A DNA stretch of 64,000 nucleotides from an uncultured Acetatifactor sp. (GTDB lineage: Bacteria > Bacillota > Clostridia > Lachnospirales > Lachnospiraceae), in the NCBI GenBank assembly GCA_910583845.1, contig CAJUAB010000005.1, positions 133,994 to 197,993 on the forward strand, given 5' to 3'. A model generated the notes under the pieces. It had not been told where the DNA came from. It saw only the letters and a list, made by a program, of their open reading frames with translations, and did not search any database. A program made the translations under genes and the position numbers. Positions 27,016-35,431 of this stretch are shown here, one piece after another; the first letter of the stretch is position 1; every line of letters begins with the position of its first letter.

Positions 27016-27915
27016 GTGGTCAGTAATCTGGAATATTACAGGGTTTTCTATCATGTAGCACGCCTGGGCAGCCTTACGATGGCAGCCCAGGCGCTGTCCA
27101 TTTCACAGCCTGCGGTGAGCCAGTCCGTCCGGCAGTTGGAACAGCAGCTGGGCGTTTCGCTGTTTTACCGGAGGGCCAAGGGGGTACGTCTTACCAAGGA
27201 GGGGGAGACACTGTACGAGTATGTGGCCAGAGGTTATGAGCAGCTGGAGATGGGCGAGCTGAGGCTGCGCCGGATGCGGGATCTGGAGGCGGGTGAAATC
27301 CGTATCGGCGCCAGCGATATGACATTACAATACTATCTGCTTCCCTATCTGGAGCGTTTTCATGAGGAATATCCGGAAATCAAGGTCATGGTGACCAATG
27401 CTCCCACGCCGGAGACGCTGGGCTTTCTGGAGCAGGGGCGGATTGATTTTGGGGTGGTCAGCACCCCCTTTGAGCCGGGGGAGCGGGTCAGGGCGGTGCC
27501 TGTGCGGGAACTGGAGGATATCTTTGTGGCGGGGCGGCGATTTATCGCCTGTAAAAACAGGATGCTGGATTTGCAGGAGCTTGGGAGGCTGCCCATGATT
27601 TTTCTGGAAAAGAATACCAGCACCCGGCGCTTTATGGACGCACTTCTGATGGAGAACGGAATCCGCATTCTGCCGGAGTTTGAGCTGGCCACCAGCGATA
27701 TGATTGTGCAGTTCGCCCTGCGCAGTCTGGGCGTGGGCTGTGTGGTGCGTGATTTCGCCCAGGAGGAAATAGACACAGGCAGACTCTTTGAGCTGCGCTT
27801 CAATAAAATGATCCCCAGACGGAATGTGTGTGTGGTCTGCGACAGCAGGACCGTTCTGTCCACAGCCGCCCGGGCCCTGTTTAAAATTATGGGGGTGGAG
27901 GAGCTCTGCGGATAG
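27016..27915 (+). CDS. LysR-family transcriptional regulator
   Basis: 299 aa. The N-terminal winged helix-turn-helix is clear (YYRVFYHVARLGSLTMAAQ, SQPAVSQSVRQLEQQLG, LFYRRAKGVRLT). A periplasmic-binding-protein-like effector domain follows from about residue 90 (GEIRIGASDMTLQYYLLPYL). GGAGGAGG lies 7 bases before GTG 27016, giving MVSNLEYY, the usual start; a TTG at 26998 is also in frame. Genes under LysR control are often adjacent; the next genes downstream encode a HAD phosphatase and a MATE exporter, which are possible but unproven targets. Confidence 0.92.
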   Translation: MVSNLEYYRVFYHVARLGSLTMAAQALSISQPAVSQSVRQLEQQLGVSLFYRRAKGVRLTKEGETLYEYVARGYEQLEMGELRLRRMRDLEAGEIRIGASDMTLQYYLLPYLERFHEEYPEIKVMVTNAPTPETLGFLEQGRIDFGVVSTPFEPGERVRAVPVRELEDIFVAGRRFIACKNRMLDLQELGRLPMIFLEKNTSTRRFMDALLMENGIRILPEFELATSDMIVQFALRSLGVGCVVRDFAQEEIDTGRLFELRFNKMIPRRNVCVVCDSRTVLSTAARALFKIMGVEELCG

Positions 27916-28013
27916 ACAGGCGGCGCCGGCCTGGCATATGTCATCGGACTGTGCATTTTCCGGAAAGACGCGGGACGATGAAATGAAGGATAGTCCAGCT
28001 AAGAAATGTCAAG

Positions 28014-28130
28014 AGGAACTTTAAAAACAGTCTCGGAACGAAGGTGCCCGGAAGGAAATTTCAGCTGCGCACTTTGCGGATGAAATTTTCTTCCCCGGTA
28101 AGGGCACCGCAGTGCAGAGACGGAACTTTA
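28014..28130. repeat. Hairpin element framed by an 11-bp direct repeat
   Basis: GGAACTTTAAA occurs at about 28014 and again about 100 bp later, just before the next gene's ribosome site. Between them lie nested inverted repeats: GTCTC/GAGAC outermost, then GGTGCCC/GGGCACC, then GGAAATTTCA/TGAAATTTTC. It could be a small inserted element with a target duplication, or a structured mRNA leader. No terminator or known riboswitch fold was recognised. Confidence 0.4.
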
Positions 28131-28145
28131 AATGGGAGGGACAAA

Positions 28146-28799
28146 ATGATCCGGAATATTATATTTGATATCGGCAATGTGCTGGCGGCCTGGCAATGGC
28201 GGGAATTCTACGAAAATTTCCACTACAGCCCGGAAGTGACGGAGCGGCTGGCCAAAGCCACGGTGCTCAGTCCTTTATGGGAGGAGTTTGACAGGGGAGA
28301 GATGGACGAGGAAGTTCTGCTGGGCAAATTTATAGAGAATGATCCTGAGCTGGAGCGGGAAATCCGGGGCGTCAGACAGAACATTCACGACATGCTGGGG
28401 CGTTACGACTATGCCATTCCCTGGATTCAGGCTTTGAAAAGCAAGGGTTACAGGGTATACTATCTGTCCAATTTTTCCAGGCAGGCGCATCAGGAATGCT
28501 CCCATGTGCTGGATTTTCTGCCGCTGATGGACGGGGGCATCCTGTCTTATCAGGAGAAACTGATCAAACCGGACCCGGCGATCTATCAGCTCCTGCTCGC
28601 CCGCTATGGGCTGAAAGCCGATGAATGTGTTTTCCTGGACGACACGGAGAGGAATGTGGAGGCGGCCATCCGGCAGGGGATGGCCGGAATCCTGTTTTGC
28701 GGCAGGGAGCAGGCGGAGGAGGAGCTTAAAAAGCTGGGGGTGGACGCGCAGGAGCGGGAAGACAACTACCATGGAAATACAATATTTCAGAAAAGGTGA
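28146..28799 (+). CDS. HAD-superfamily hydrolase (YihX-like phosphatase)
   Basis: 217 aa. Motif I FDIGNVLAAW holds the nucleophilic Asp with Asn in place of the common second Asp, as in the YihX/HAD-IA group. Motif II is YYLSNFSRQAH, motif III Lys is in EKLIKPDPAIY and motif IV is FLDDTERNVEAA. Relatives dephosphorylate sugar phosphates or small organic phosphates; the substrate here is unknown. GGGAGGGAC precedes ATG 28146. The MATE gene starts 6 bp after its stop, so the two are co-transcribed. Confidence 0.88.
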   Translation: MIRNIIFDIGNVLAAWQWREFYENFHYSPEVTERLAKATVLSPLWEEFDRGEMDEEVLLGKFIENDPELEREIRGVRQNIHDMLGRYDYAIPWIQALKSKGYRVYYLSNFSRQAHQECSHVLDFLPLMDGGILSYQEKLIKPDPAIYQLLLARYGLKADECVFLDDTERNVEAAIRQGMAGILFCGREQAEEELKKLGVDAQEREDNYHGNTIFQKR

Positions 28800-28805
28800 G
28801 GATAT

Positions 28806-30194
28806 ATGTTGGAAGTGACAAAAAAGCTATCAAACCTGTTCGGACAGGTGGATATGACAGAGGGGGAACCCTGGAAAAAGATTGTGGCATTCACGGTCCC
28901 TATGCTCATCGGCAATGTGGCGCAGCAGCTGTACAATACGGTGGACAGTATCGTGGTGGGGAAATATGTGGGGGACAATGCCCTGGCGGCAGTGGGCAGC
29001 GCCAGCCCGATTTTTAATCTGCTGCTGGTGCTGTTTGTGGGGATTGCCATGGGCGCGGGCATCATGGTCTCCCAGTATTACGGTTCCCGCGACAGGGAAA
29101 ATCTGTCCAAGACCATCGGCAGCTCCGTCACATTGACGGCCGTGGCCTCCATTCTGCTGATGATTGCGGGCACCTTGGCCATCCGCCCCGTGCTGGTGCT
29201 GCTGGATACGCCGGAAAGTATCATCGACTGGTGTACCTCCTATCTGATGATTCTGCTGTGGGGCATTGCGGGACTGGCCTATTATAATATTCTCTGCGGA
29301 ATCCTGCGGGGGCTGGGGGATTCTCTGTCCGCGCTGGTATATCTGCTGGTGGCTACGGTGCTCAACATTATACTGGACATCTGGTTTGTGGCCGGATTTC
29401 ACCTGGGGGTGGCGGGAGTGGCTCTGGCCACCGTCATAGCCCAGCTGGTGTCCGCTGTATTGTGTATGCTGAAACTACGGAAAATGACGGAGCTTTTTGA
29501 TCTGAAGAAAGAGTATCTGAAGCCGGATCGGGAAAATATTTTTACGGTGATACGTCTGGGACTCCCCTCGGGACTGACCCAGGCAATCTTTTCCCTGGCC
29601 ATGGTGGTGGTGCAGTCCCTGACCAACAGCTTCGGGGAGATGATTATTGCCGCCAACGTGATTATTATGAGAGTGGACGGCTTTGCCATGATGCCAAACT
29701 TTTCCTTCGGGACGGCCATGACCACTTACGCGGGACAGAATGTGGGCGCCAGGCAGTACGACAGGGTAAAACAGGGGGCCAGGCAGGGAACGCTGATCGC
29801 GGTTTGTACCTCGGCTGTGATCACAGGCCTGATTCTGCTGTTCGGACCTTACCTGATGGGCATCTTTACCAACACAGGGGAGCTGGCCCGGCTCAGCGCC
29901 GATATGATGAAGATCCTGGCGGCGGGCTATATCGCCATGGCCGTGACCCAGAGCCTGTCCGGGATTATGCGGGGGGCCGGGGACACCGTAACGCCCATGT
30001 GGATTTCCCTGCTCACCACCGTCGCTGTCCGGGTTCCCCTGGCTTACGGGCTGGTGTACCTGACCAGGACGCCCCAGCTGCCCCAGGGGCGTTATGAGAG
30101 CCTGTGGATCTCGCTGCTGACCTCCTGGGTGCTGGGCGCCCTGGCCACCTTCGTATTTTATAAGGCGGGCCGGTGGAAAAAGAAGGCGCTTTGA
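28806..30194 (+). CDS. MATE-family multidrug/cation efflux transporter
   Basis: 462 aa with about twelve hydrophobic membrane helices. Characteristic MATE segments are PMLIGNVAQQLYNTVDSIVVG, broken here as PMLIGNVAQQLYNTVDS plus IVVGKYVG, the FGTAMTTYAGQNVGA segment and SGIMRGAGDTVTPMW. Length and topology are those of NorM/DinF-like exporters, which use Na+ or H+ gradients. It follows the HAD gene by 6 bp. Substrate unknown. Confidence 0.93.
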   Translation: MLEVTKKLSNLFGQVDMTEGEPWKKIVAFTVPMLIGNVAQQLYNTVDSIVVGKYVGDNALAAVGSASPIFNLLLVLFVGIAMGAGIMVSQYYGSRDRENLSKTIGSSVTLTAVASILLMIAGTLAIRPVLVLLDTPESIIDWCTSYLMILLWGIAGLAYYNILCGILRGLGDSLSALVYLLVATVLNIILDIWFVAGFHLGVAGVALATVIAQLVSAVLCMLKLRKMTELFDLKKEYLKPDRENIFTVIRLGLPSGLTQAIFSLAMVVVQSLTNSFGEMIIAANVIIMRVDGFAMMPNFSFGTAMTTYAGQNVGARQYDRVKQGARQGTLIAVCTSAVITGLILLFGPYLMGIFTNTGELARLSADMMKILAAGYIAMAVTQSLSGIMRGAGDTVTPMWISLLTTVAVRVPLAYGLVYLTRTPQLPQGRYESLWISLLTSWVLGALATFVFYKAGRWKKKAL

Positions 30195-30234
30195 TAAATT
30201 AAACAAAAAAGTAGCCAACTCCCCCATATCGTGC

Positions 30235-30240
30235 TATAAT
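30235..30240 (+). promoter_or_regulatory. Extended -10 promoter before the chemoreceptor gene
   Basis: TGCTATAAT with TATAAT at 30235-30240; no convincing -35. It lies 93 bp upstream of the start at 30333. Confidence 0.45.
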
Positions 30241-30332
30241 ATTTTTGTGTATAATTTTGCGGGATAAAATGTGTGCGGATCAGCAGATATTTCCACAAAA
30301 GATGGTTGAAGTTGTCAAGAATGGGGGGCACT

Positions 30333-32366
30333 ATGCAAAATCAAAAAAATGAAAAGAAGTCGGGCAGGGAGAAGCAAAACGGGGGGTTTGTCAGCATTGA
30401 GAAGAAAATCTCTTCGAATTTCGGAAGGACCATCATGGTCTGCTGCATTGTTCTGGGGGTGGTCACCGCCATTCTGAACTATGTCTCGTCAATTAACGCG
30501 GTGTCGGAGACCATCAATAATACCTCCGATGTGGCGGCATACTATGTCTCAGCGGCGCTCCAGCAGTATATAGCGGTTGCCTATGAGACAGGAAGCATTG
30601 CCCGCCTGGCCGATCCCGACCGAGCGGCGGAGGATAAGGTGGCCATCATCGAACAGAGAGTGGCGGACCATGACTATGAAAGAGGATTTCTTCTGGACGA
30701 GGAAGGCGTTGACATACTCACCGGGATGAATCTTTCCGCCAGCGATTGTTTCCGGGAAGCCATGCAGGGGAATACCTTCGTATCCACTCCCGCGTACAGC
30801 GAGGTTACGAAGTCGGTATCCTACGCGGTTTCGGCTCCCCTCTGGGAGGGCGGGATTCCCGGCACAAAGCCGGTGGGCGCCGTGGTCTATATTCCCGACG
30901 GGGAATCGCTGAATGATATCATGCGTTCCATCAAGGTGGGAGATGGCGGCACGGCGTTTATGCTGGATGCCAACGGGATTACCATCGCGGATATAGACTC
31001 GTCTCTGGTAGGTGTGGAAGACAGCATCGCACTGGGCCAGACCAATCCACGGCTGCGGAAATACAGTGAGATCTGCAAGAAGATGGTGGCCGGGGAAGCG
31101 GGGACAGGGACCTATACCTACAACGGAAAGACAAAGGTAGTGGCCTATTCGCCCATTCCGGGAACCGACGGCTGGAGCATCGGGGTCGCCGCGGTCCGGA
31201 ATGAGTTTTTGGGTATGTTCTTTTTATCGCTGGTATCTACGGCTGTGTTTGTCATCGCTTTTACTCTGTACGGAGTCAGGAGCGGTGTTCAGCTGGGGAA
31301 AAAGGTCGTACATCCCATCTCGGTGGTGGTAAAGCGTCTGGAGCTTCTGGCACAGGGAGATCTTCATTCCGATACCCCGATACCGCAGGTAAATGACGAG
31401 ACGGCAACCCTGATGAACAGCCTCGCGCAGACGGTGCAGGATCTGAAAAAAGTGATAGCGGATATCGACAGCAAACTCGCGGAACTGTCGGAGGGTAACT
31501 TCAGAGTATCTATTGATGAGGACTACAAGGGAGACTTCGCGGAGATCAGCCGCTCTTTCCGAGGGATTATCGCGTCCCTCAGTTCGGCTATGCGGGATAT
31601 CGACGGCAATGCCCGGTGCGTTCAGAGAGGCGCGGAAGATCTGGCCGGAGCTTCGGTGCAGCTTGCCGAGGGAGCCACTGACCAGGCCAGCGCGGTGGAG
31701 GAACTGACGGCGACGATTACGGATATTTCCGAGAAGATCCAGGTGACTGCCCAGGGGGCGGAGAAGGCCAGAGACATCGTTGCGAATATGAACAGACAGA
31801 TTCTCGAAAGCAACGAGCATATGAAGAATAATACCGAGGCCATGGACAAGATCCGGGAGGCTTCTGACAAAATTGCGGAGATTATCGGCAGCATAGAAGA
31901 GATTGCCGATCAGACGGCGCTGCTCTCCCTGAACGCTTCCATCGAGGCGGCCAGAGCCGGGGAGCATGGAAGAGGATTCGCGGTTGTCGCTACCCAGGTG
32001 GGGGCGCTGGCGGAACAGAGTTCGGAGGCGGCAAGAAATACGAAAGACCTGATACAGAATGCCATCATGGCGGTGGAAGAGGGTATCCAGTTTGCCAATT
32101 CCACTGCGGAATCTCTGGTTGCGGTTGTGGAGAACGCGAAGGTGGTCAATGATTCCATGTCGGAGATCGCGGTGGCTTCCGACAACCAGGCCCGGGCGGC
32201 GGCGCAGATCACGGAGGGCATCAACCAGATCGCCGGCGTGGTAGAGTCCAATTCCGCCACTTCCGAGGAGAGCGCCGCGGCATCCGAGGAACTGTCCAAG
32301 CAGGCCGACAAGCTAAAAGAGCTGGTGGGAAGATTCCGGTATGAGAGTCAGGAAGAGAGTGTGTAG
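30333..32366 (+). CDS. Methyl-accepting chemotaxis protein
   Basis: 677-aa membrane chemoreceptor. TM1 lies at about residues 32-50, followed by an extracellular dCache-like sensor to about 290 (SAPLWEGG, DGGTAFMLDANG, TDGWSIGVAAV). TM2 is at about 295-316, a HAMP domain follows, and then the long cytoplasmic coiled coil with the conserved tip (EIADQTALLSLNASIEAARA, GRGFAVVATQVGALAEQS). The frame is open from 30273, but GGGGGG shortly before ATG 30333 supports that start. No che genes are nearby. Ligand unknown; dCache domains often bind amino acids or carboxylates. Confidence 0.93.
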   Translation: MQNQKNEKKSGREKQNGGFVSIEKKISSNFGRTIMVCCIVLGVVTAILNYVSSINAVSETINNTSDVAAYYVSAALQQYIAVAYETGSIARLADPDRAAEDKVAIIEQRVADHDYERGFLLDEEGVDILTGMNLSASDCFREAMQGNTFVSTPAYSEVTKSVSYAVSAPLWEGGIPGTKPVGAVVYIPDGESLNDIMRSIKVGDGGTAFMLDANGITIADIDSSLVGVEDSIALGQTNPRLRKYSEICKKMVAGEAGTGTYTYNGKTKVVAYSPIPGTDGWSIGVAAVRNEFLGMFFLSLVSTAVFVIAFTLYGVRSGVQLGKKVVHPISVVVKRLELLAQGDLHSDTPIPQVNDETATLMNSLAQTVQDLKKVIADIDSKLAELSEGNFRVSIDEDYKGDFAEISRSFRGIIASLSSAMRDIDGNARCVQRGAEDLAGASVQLAEGATDQASAVEELTATITDISEKIQVTAQGAEKARDIVANMNRQILESNEHMKNNTEAMDKIREASDKIAEIIGSIEEIADQTALLSLNASIEAARAGEHGRGFAVVATQVGALAEQSSEAARNTKDLIQNAIMAVEEGIQFANSTAESLVAVVENAKVVNDSMSEIAVASDNQARAAAQITEGINQIAGVVESNSATSEESAAASEELSKQADKLKELVGRFRYESQEESV

Positions 32367-32390
32367 GCTGAATCAGCCGGAAAGGCAGGT

Positions 32391-32813
32391 ATGACGATGA
32401 AAATTGCGGTAACTTTTGCAAACGGAGATGTATTTCAGCATTTCAGGCATACGGAGCAGTTTAAGATCTATGATATTGAGGACGGAAAAGTTGTGGGTAC
32501 GCAGATTGCGGATACGGAGGGAAGCGGTCACGGTGCCCTGGCCGGAATGCTTTCCGGACTGAAGGTGGATGCGCTGATCTGCGGCGGAATCGGCGGGGGC
32601 GCGCAGACGGCGCTGGCGGAGGCGGGAATCCGCCTTTACGGCGGTGTGTCCGGCAGCGCGGATGAGGCCGTGGAAAGGCTGCTGGCGGGGAACCTCGCCT
32701 TTGATCCCCACGTGCATTGTGATCACCACGGGGAAGGACATCAGCACACAGACGGGCATTCCTGCGGGGAAAACAAGCATGGCTGCGCGGGAAAGGGAGG
32801 CGGATGCCCGTAA
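32391..32813 (+). CDS. NifX/NifB-like dinitrogenase iron-molybdenum cofactor-binding domain protein
   Basis: 140 aa. The fold signature is MKIAVTFANGDVFQHFRHTEQFKIYD (in two parts: MKIAVTFANGDVF and HFRHTEQFKIYD), followed by ALICGGIGGGAQTALAEAGI and the YGGVSGSADEAVE helix. The last ~35 residues are a His/Cys-rich tail (DPHVHCDHHGEGHQHTDGH) suited to binding metal. Two start codons are possible, 32391 and 32397. No nif genes are near, so nitrogen fixation is not implied; this family in Clostridia often sits with metal-cofactor or hydrogenase genes. Confidence 0.85.
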   Translation: MTMKIAVTFANGDVFQHFRHTEQFKIYDIEDGKVVGTQIADTEGSGHGALAGMLSGLKVDALICGGIGGGAQTALAEAGIRLYGGVSGSADEAVERLLAGNLAFDPHVHCDHHGEGHQHTDGHSCGENKHGCAGKGGGCP

Positions 32814-32861
32814 GCGTGTCTGAATGCACCTTCATAAAGCGGTCTTTATGTGCCATATCGT

Positions 32862-32919
32862 AAAAAAAGGTAACTGTTGTCTTCTCATCTGTGGGAATAT
32901 AGCAGTTCCTTTTTTTTAT
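32862..32919. terminator. Bidirectional terminator
   Basis: A-run plus GGTAACTG (32862-32877) pairs with AGCAGTTCC plus T-run (32901-32918); the stem ends in A7/T7 arms. It closes the chemoreceptor/NifX-like unit. Confidence 0.7.
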
Positions 32920-33049
32920 CACAATAGAGGGCATTTGGTGCGCAGACCGGCTGTCTCCCGGATGGAAGCGGTATAAATATCCGGTTCTGACGCATGCTAT
33001 CAAAGTATGAACCCAATAACGGAGTGGCGGAACAAAACGGAGGCACAGT

Positions 33050-34402
33050 ATGGAGTCAATCTGGACGGAAGACACAGAAATCAGAAAACGGGAAGCGCTT
33101 GCGGGGGATCTGGAAACGGAGGCTGTCATCATCGGGGCCGGATTGGCCGGTATTCTGACAGCCTATTACCTGGGGCAGGCGGGGATTCGGACCGTTGTGC
33201 TGGAGGCGGACAGAATCGGCAGCGGGCAGACAAAAAATACCACGGCCAAGATCACTTCCCAGCACAATCTGATTTATGACCGGATGATCAGGACCTTTGG
33301 ACATGGGATGGCGGAACACTATGCCCGCGCAAATGAAGCGGCCATCGAAGAATATGAACGGCTGATTCTGGAAAAGGAGATAGCCTGTGATTTCACCAGG
33401 TGTCCGGCCTGCCTGTATTCCCGGACGGAGGAGAATCTTTTGAGACAGGAGGCGGAAGCGGCAAAGTCTCTGGGCATAGGGGCCTGCTTCCGGACAGACT
33501 GTGAACTTCCGTTTCCGGTGGCGGGGGTGACGGTGTTTGAACGCCAGGCGAGATTCCAGCCGCTCCGGTTTCTGGGGAGAATGGCGGAGGAAACGGAAGT
33601 GTACGAGGGCACCCGGGTGCTGCGGGTGAAGGGCAGGAGAGTTGAGACGGACAGGGGATGTGTGACGGCGAAATATATTGTGTTTGCCGCGCATTTTCCC
33701 TTTGTCAATGTGCCGGGATACTACTTTGCGAGGATGCACCAGGAGAGGAGTTATGTGGTGGCGCTTCGGGGGGCGGAGGAGGTAAAGAGCATGTACCTGG
33801 GAATTGACAGGGACGGACTTTCCTTCCGGACCCAGGGGAATCTGCTTCTCCTGGGCGGCGGCAGCCATCGGACAGGGACGGGCGGAGGGAAGGAAGCGGG
33901 GGGATGCCGGTATGAGATGCTGCGCCGCCGGGCGCAGGAAATGTATCCCGGATGCCGGGAGTCGTTTCACTGGTCTGCCCAGGATTGTATGACCCTGGAC
34001 GGGCTGCCCTATATCGGAAGATTCTCCAGGCGCAATCCGGGTTGGTATGTGGCCACTGGTTTTGGAAAATGGGGGATGACTACGGCCATGGTGAGCGCCC
34101 GCGTCCTGACCGCCCTCATCAGCGGGCAGGACTGTCCGGAAGCGGATATTTTTTCCCCGCGCAGGCGCTTTACGGCCCGGGCGGCGGGAGAACTGGCGAT
34201 ACACGGCGCGTACACGGTCAAAGGTCTGGCAAAGCATTTTCTGCCCCCGGGAGGCCCTGACTGTCCGCACATGGGCTGCCGGCTGGAGTGGAATCCGGAT
34301 GAGGAGAGCTATGATTGTCCCTGCCACGGTTCCCGGTTTGACAGGGAAGGGCATCTGCTGGACGGACCGGCGCAGACGGATTGCAGGAGGCGGGGAGGAT
34401 GA
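33050..34402 (+). CDS. FAD-dependent oxidoreductase with C-terminal Rieske [2Fe-2S] domain
   Basis: 450 aa. The DadA-type FAD fold starts at about residue 24 (AVIIGAGLAGILTAYYLG then VLEADRIGSGQT), and a late FAD motif is DGLPYIGRFSR...YVATGFGKWGM. The Rieske domain lies at about 405-435 with CPHMGC and CPCHGSRFD, that is C-x-H and C-x2-H ligands. Such fusions transfer electrons from a substrate to an iron-sulfur centre; the substrate is unknown. The last four bases overlap the start of the tocopherol-cyclase-like gene (ATGA), implying translational coupling. The gap 32920-33049 holds no gene. Confidence 0.9.
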   Translation: MESIWTEDTEIRKREALAGDLETEAVIIGAGLAGILTAYYLGQAGIRTVVLEADRIGSGQTKNTTAKITSQHNLIYDRMIRTFGHGMAEHYARANEAAIEEYERLILEKEIACDFTRCPACLYSRTEENLLRQEAEAAKSLGIGACFRTDCELPFPVAGVTVFERQARFQPLRFLGRMAEETEVYEGTRVLRVKGRRVETDRGCVTAKYIVFAAHFPFVNVPGYYFARMHQERSYVVALRGAEEVKSMYLGIDRDGLSFRTQGNLLLLGGGSHRTGTGGGKEAGGCRYEMLRRRAQEMYPGCRESFHWSAQDCMTLDGLPYIGRFSRRNPGWYVATGFGKWGMTTAMVSARVLTALISGQDCPEADIFSPRRRFTARAAGELAIHGAYTVKGLAKHFLPPGGPDCPHMGCRLEWNPDEESYDCPCHGSRFDREGHLLDGPAQTDCRRRGG

Positions 34403-35247
34403 GGACGGAGTTTTTTTACGGCTGGTATTTCAAGTGCCAGTCCGACACGCGGACATTGGCGGTGATCCCGGCGGTTCATGGGACCGTAGGGAAATGTACC
34501 TGTTCCGTTCAGATCATAACAGAGGAGCAGGTATGGACGGCGGAGTTTCCTGGAGACAGCTTCCGGCGGAAAGGGAAGTCGATCTCCATCGGCAGAAACC
34601 GGTTTGGAGAGAGGGGCGTAAGACTGGACATACATGTGCCGGGACTGGAGGCAGAGGGGGAACTGGATTTCGGCCTTCTCTCCCCGCCGGGATATGATAT
34701 CATGGGGCCCTTCTGTTTTGTGCCGTTTCTGGAATGCAGACACAGTGTGTGGAGCATGAGGCATAAGGTGTGGGGAACCGTGCGGATCAACGAGACGGCC
34801 AGTACTTTTGACGGGGCGGCGGGGTACTGGGAAGGAGACCGGGGGCGTTCATTTCCCGGGGAATATATCTGGACACAGTGCATCTTTCCGGGAGGCGCGT
34901 TGATGCTGTCTGTGGCGGATATTCCCCTGGCAGGCTTTCATTTCCGGGGAATCATCGGCTTCGTTCTCCTGCATGGCAGGGAATACAGGCTGGCCACTTA
35001 TCTGGGCGCTAAGGCGGTCAGAGTCCAAAACGGGACGGTCAGGGTGGCGCAGGGCAGTCTGGAACTGGAAGCGAGGCTTCTGGAGCGCGCAGATCATCCC
35101 CTGAAAGCTCCCATCGGGGGAGCTATGGCGCGGACCATTCATGAAAGCCCGGCCTGCAGGGCCGGCTATGGGTTTCGCGAAAACGGCCGTACCCTCCTGG
35201 CATTTGAGTCGGACAGGGCGTCCTTTGAGTATGAGTACCCGGGATAA
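34399..35247 (+). CDS. Tocopherol cyclase-like protein
   Basis: 282 aa. The N-terminus FFYGWYFKCQSDTRTLAVIP matches the start of the tocopherol-cyclase-like family (PF14249 as I remember it). A lipocalin-like beta barrel with ligand-pocket residues follows (PPGYDIMGPFCFVPFLEC, WGTVRINE, GYWEGDRGRSFP, WTQCIFPGGALMLSVADIP). These Firmicute members are not known to make tocopherol; they may bind or act on a lipid or quinone-like compound. The ATG at 34399 overlaps the preceding stop and follows GGGGAGG. Pairing with a Rieske flavoprotein suggests a redox step on a hydrophobic substrate. Confidence 0.8.
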   Translation: MRTEFFYGWYFKCQSDTRTLAVIPAVHGTVGKCTCSVQIITEEQVWTAEFPGDSFRRKGKSISIGRNRFGERGVRLDIHVPGLEAEGELDFGLLSPPGYDIMGPFCFVPFLECRHSVWSMRHKVWGTVRINETASTFDGAAGYWEGDRGRSFPGEYIWTQCIFPGGALMLSVADIPLAGFHFRGIIGFVLLHGREYRLATYLGAKAVRVQNGTVRVAQGSLELEARLLERADHPLKAPIGGAMARTIHESPACRAGYGFRENGRTLLAFESDRASFEYEYPG

Positions 35248-35431
35248 GGAGGCTGACAGGATGTCCGCCCAAACCGGCAGCCGCGGAATCTGTTACCTGG
35301 CATCTGGAAAGTTTTTCAGAAGGTGTTCCCTTAAGCGGGCCTATACGGTATAATGAGGGAAAGACGATTGAACGCCGCCGGACGGGGAGCGCGCGAAAGC
35401 ACATGGAAAAGGGCATCGGGAGGACTGATTT

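Noticed and set aside
32391..32813. Evidence of nitrogen fixation
   Set aside because: The NifX-like domain alone is common in anaerobes without nitrogenase; no other nif gene is in the window.
34399..35247. Vitamin E biosynthesis
   Set aside because: The tocopherol-cyclase-like family is wider than tocopherol makers, and no other pathway gene is present.
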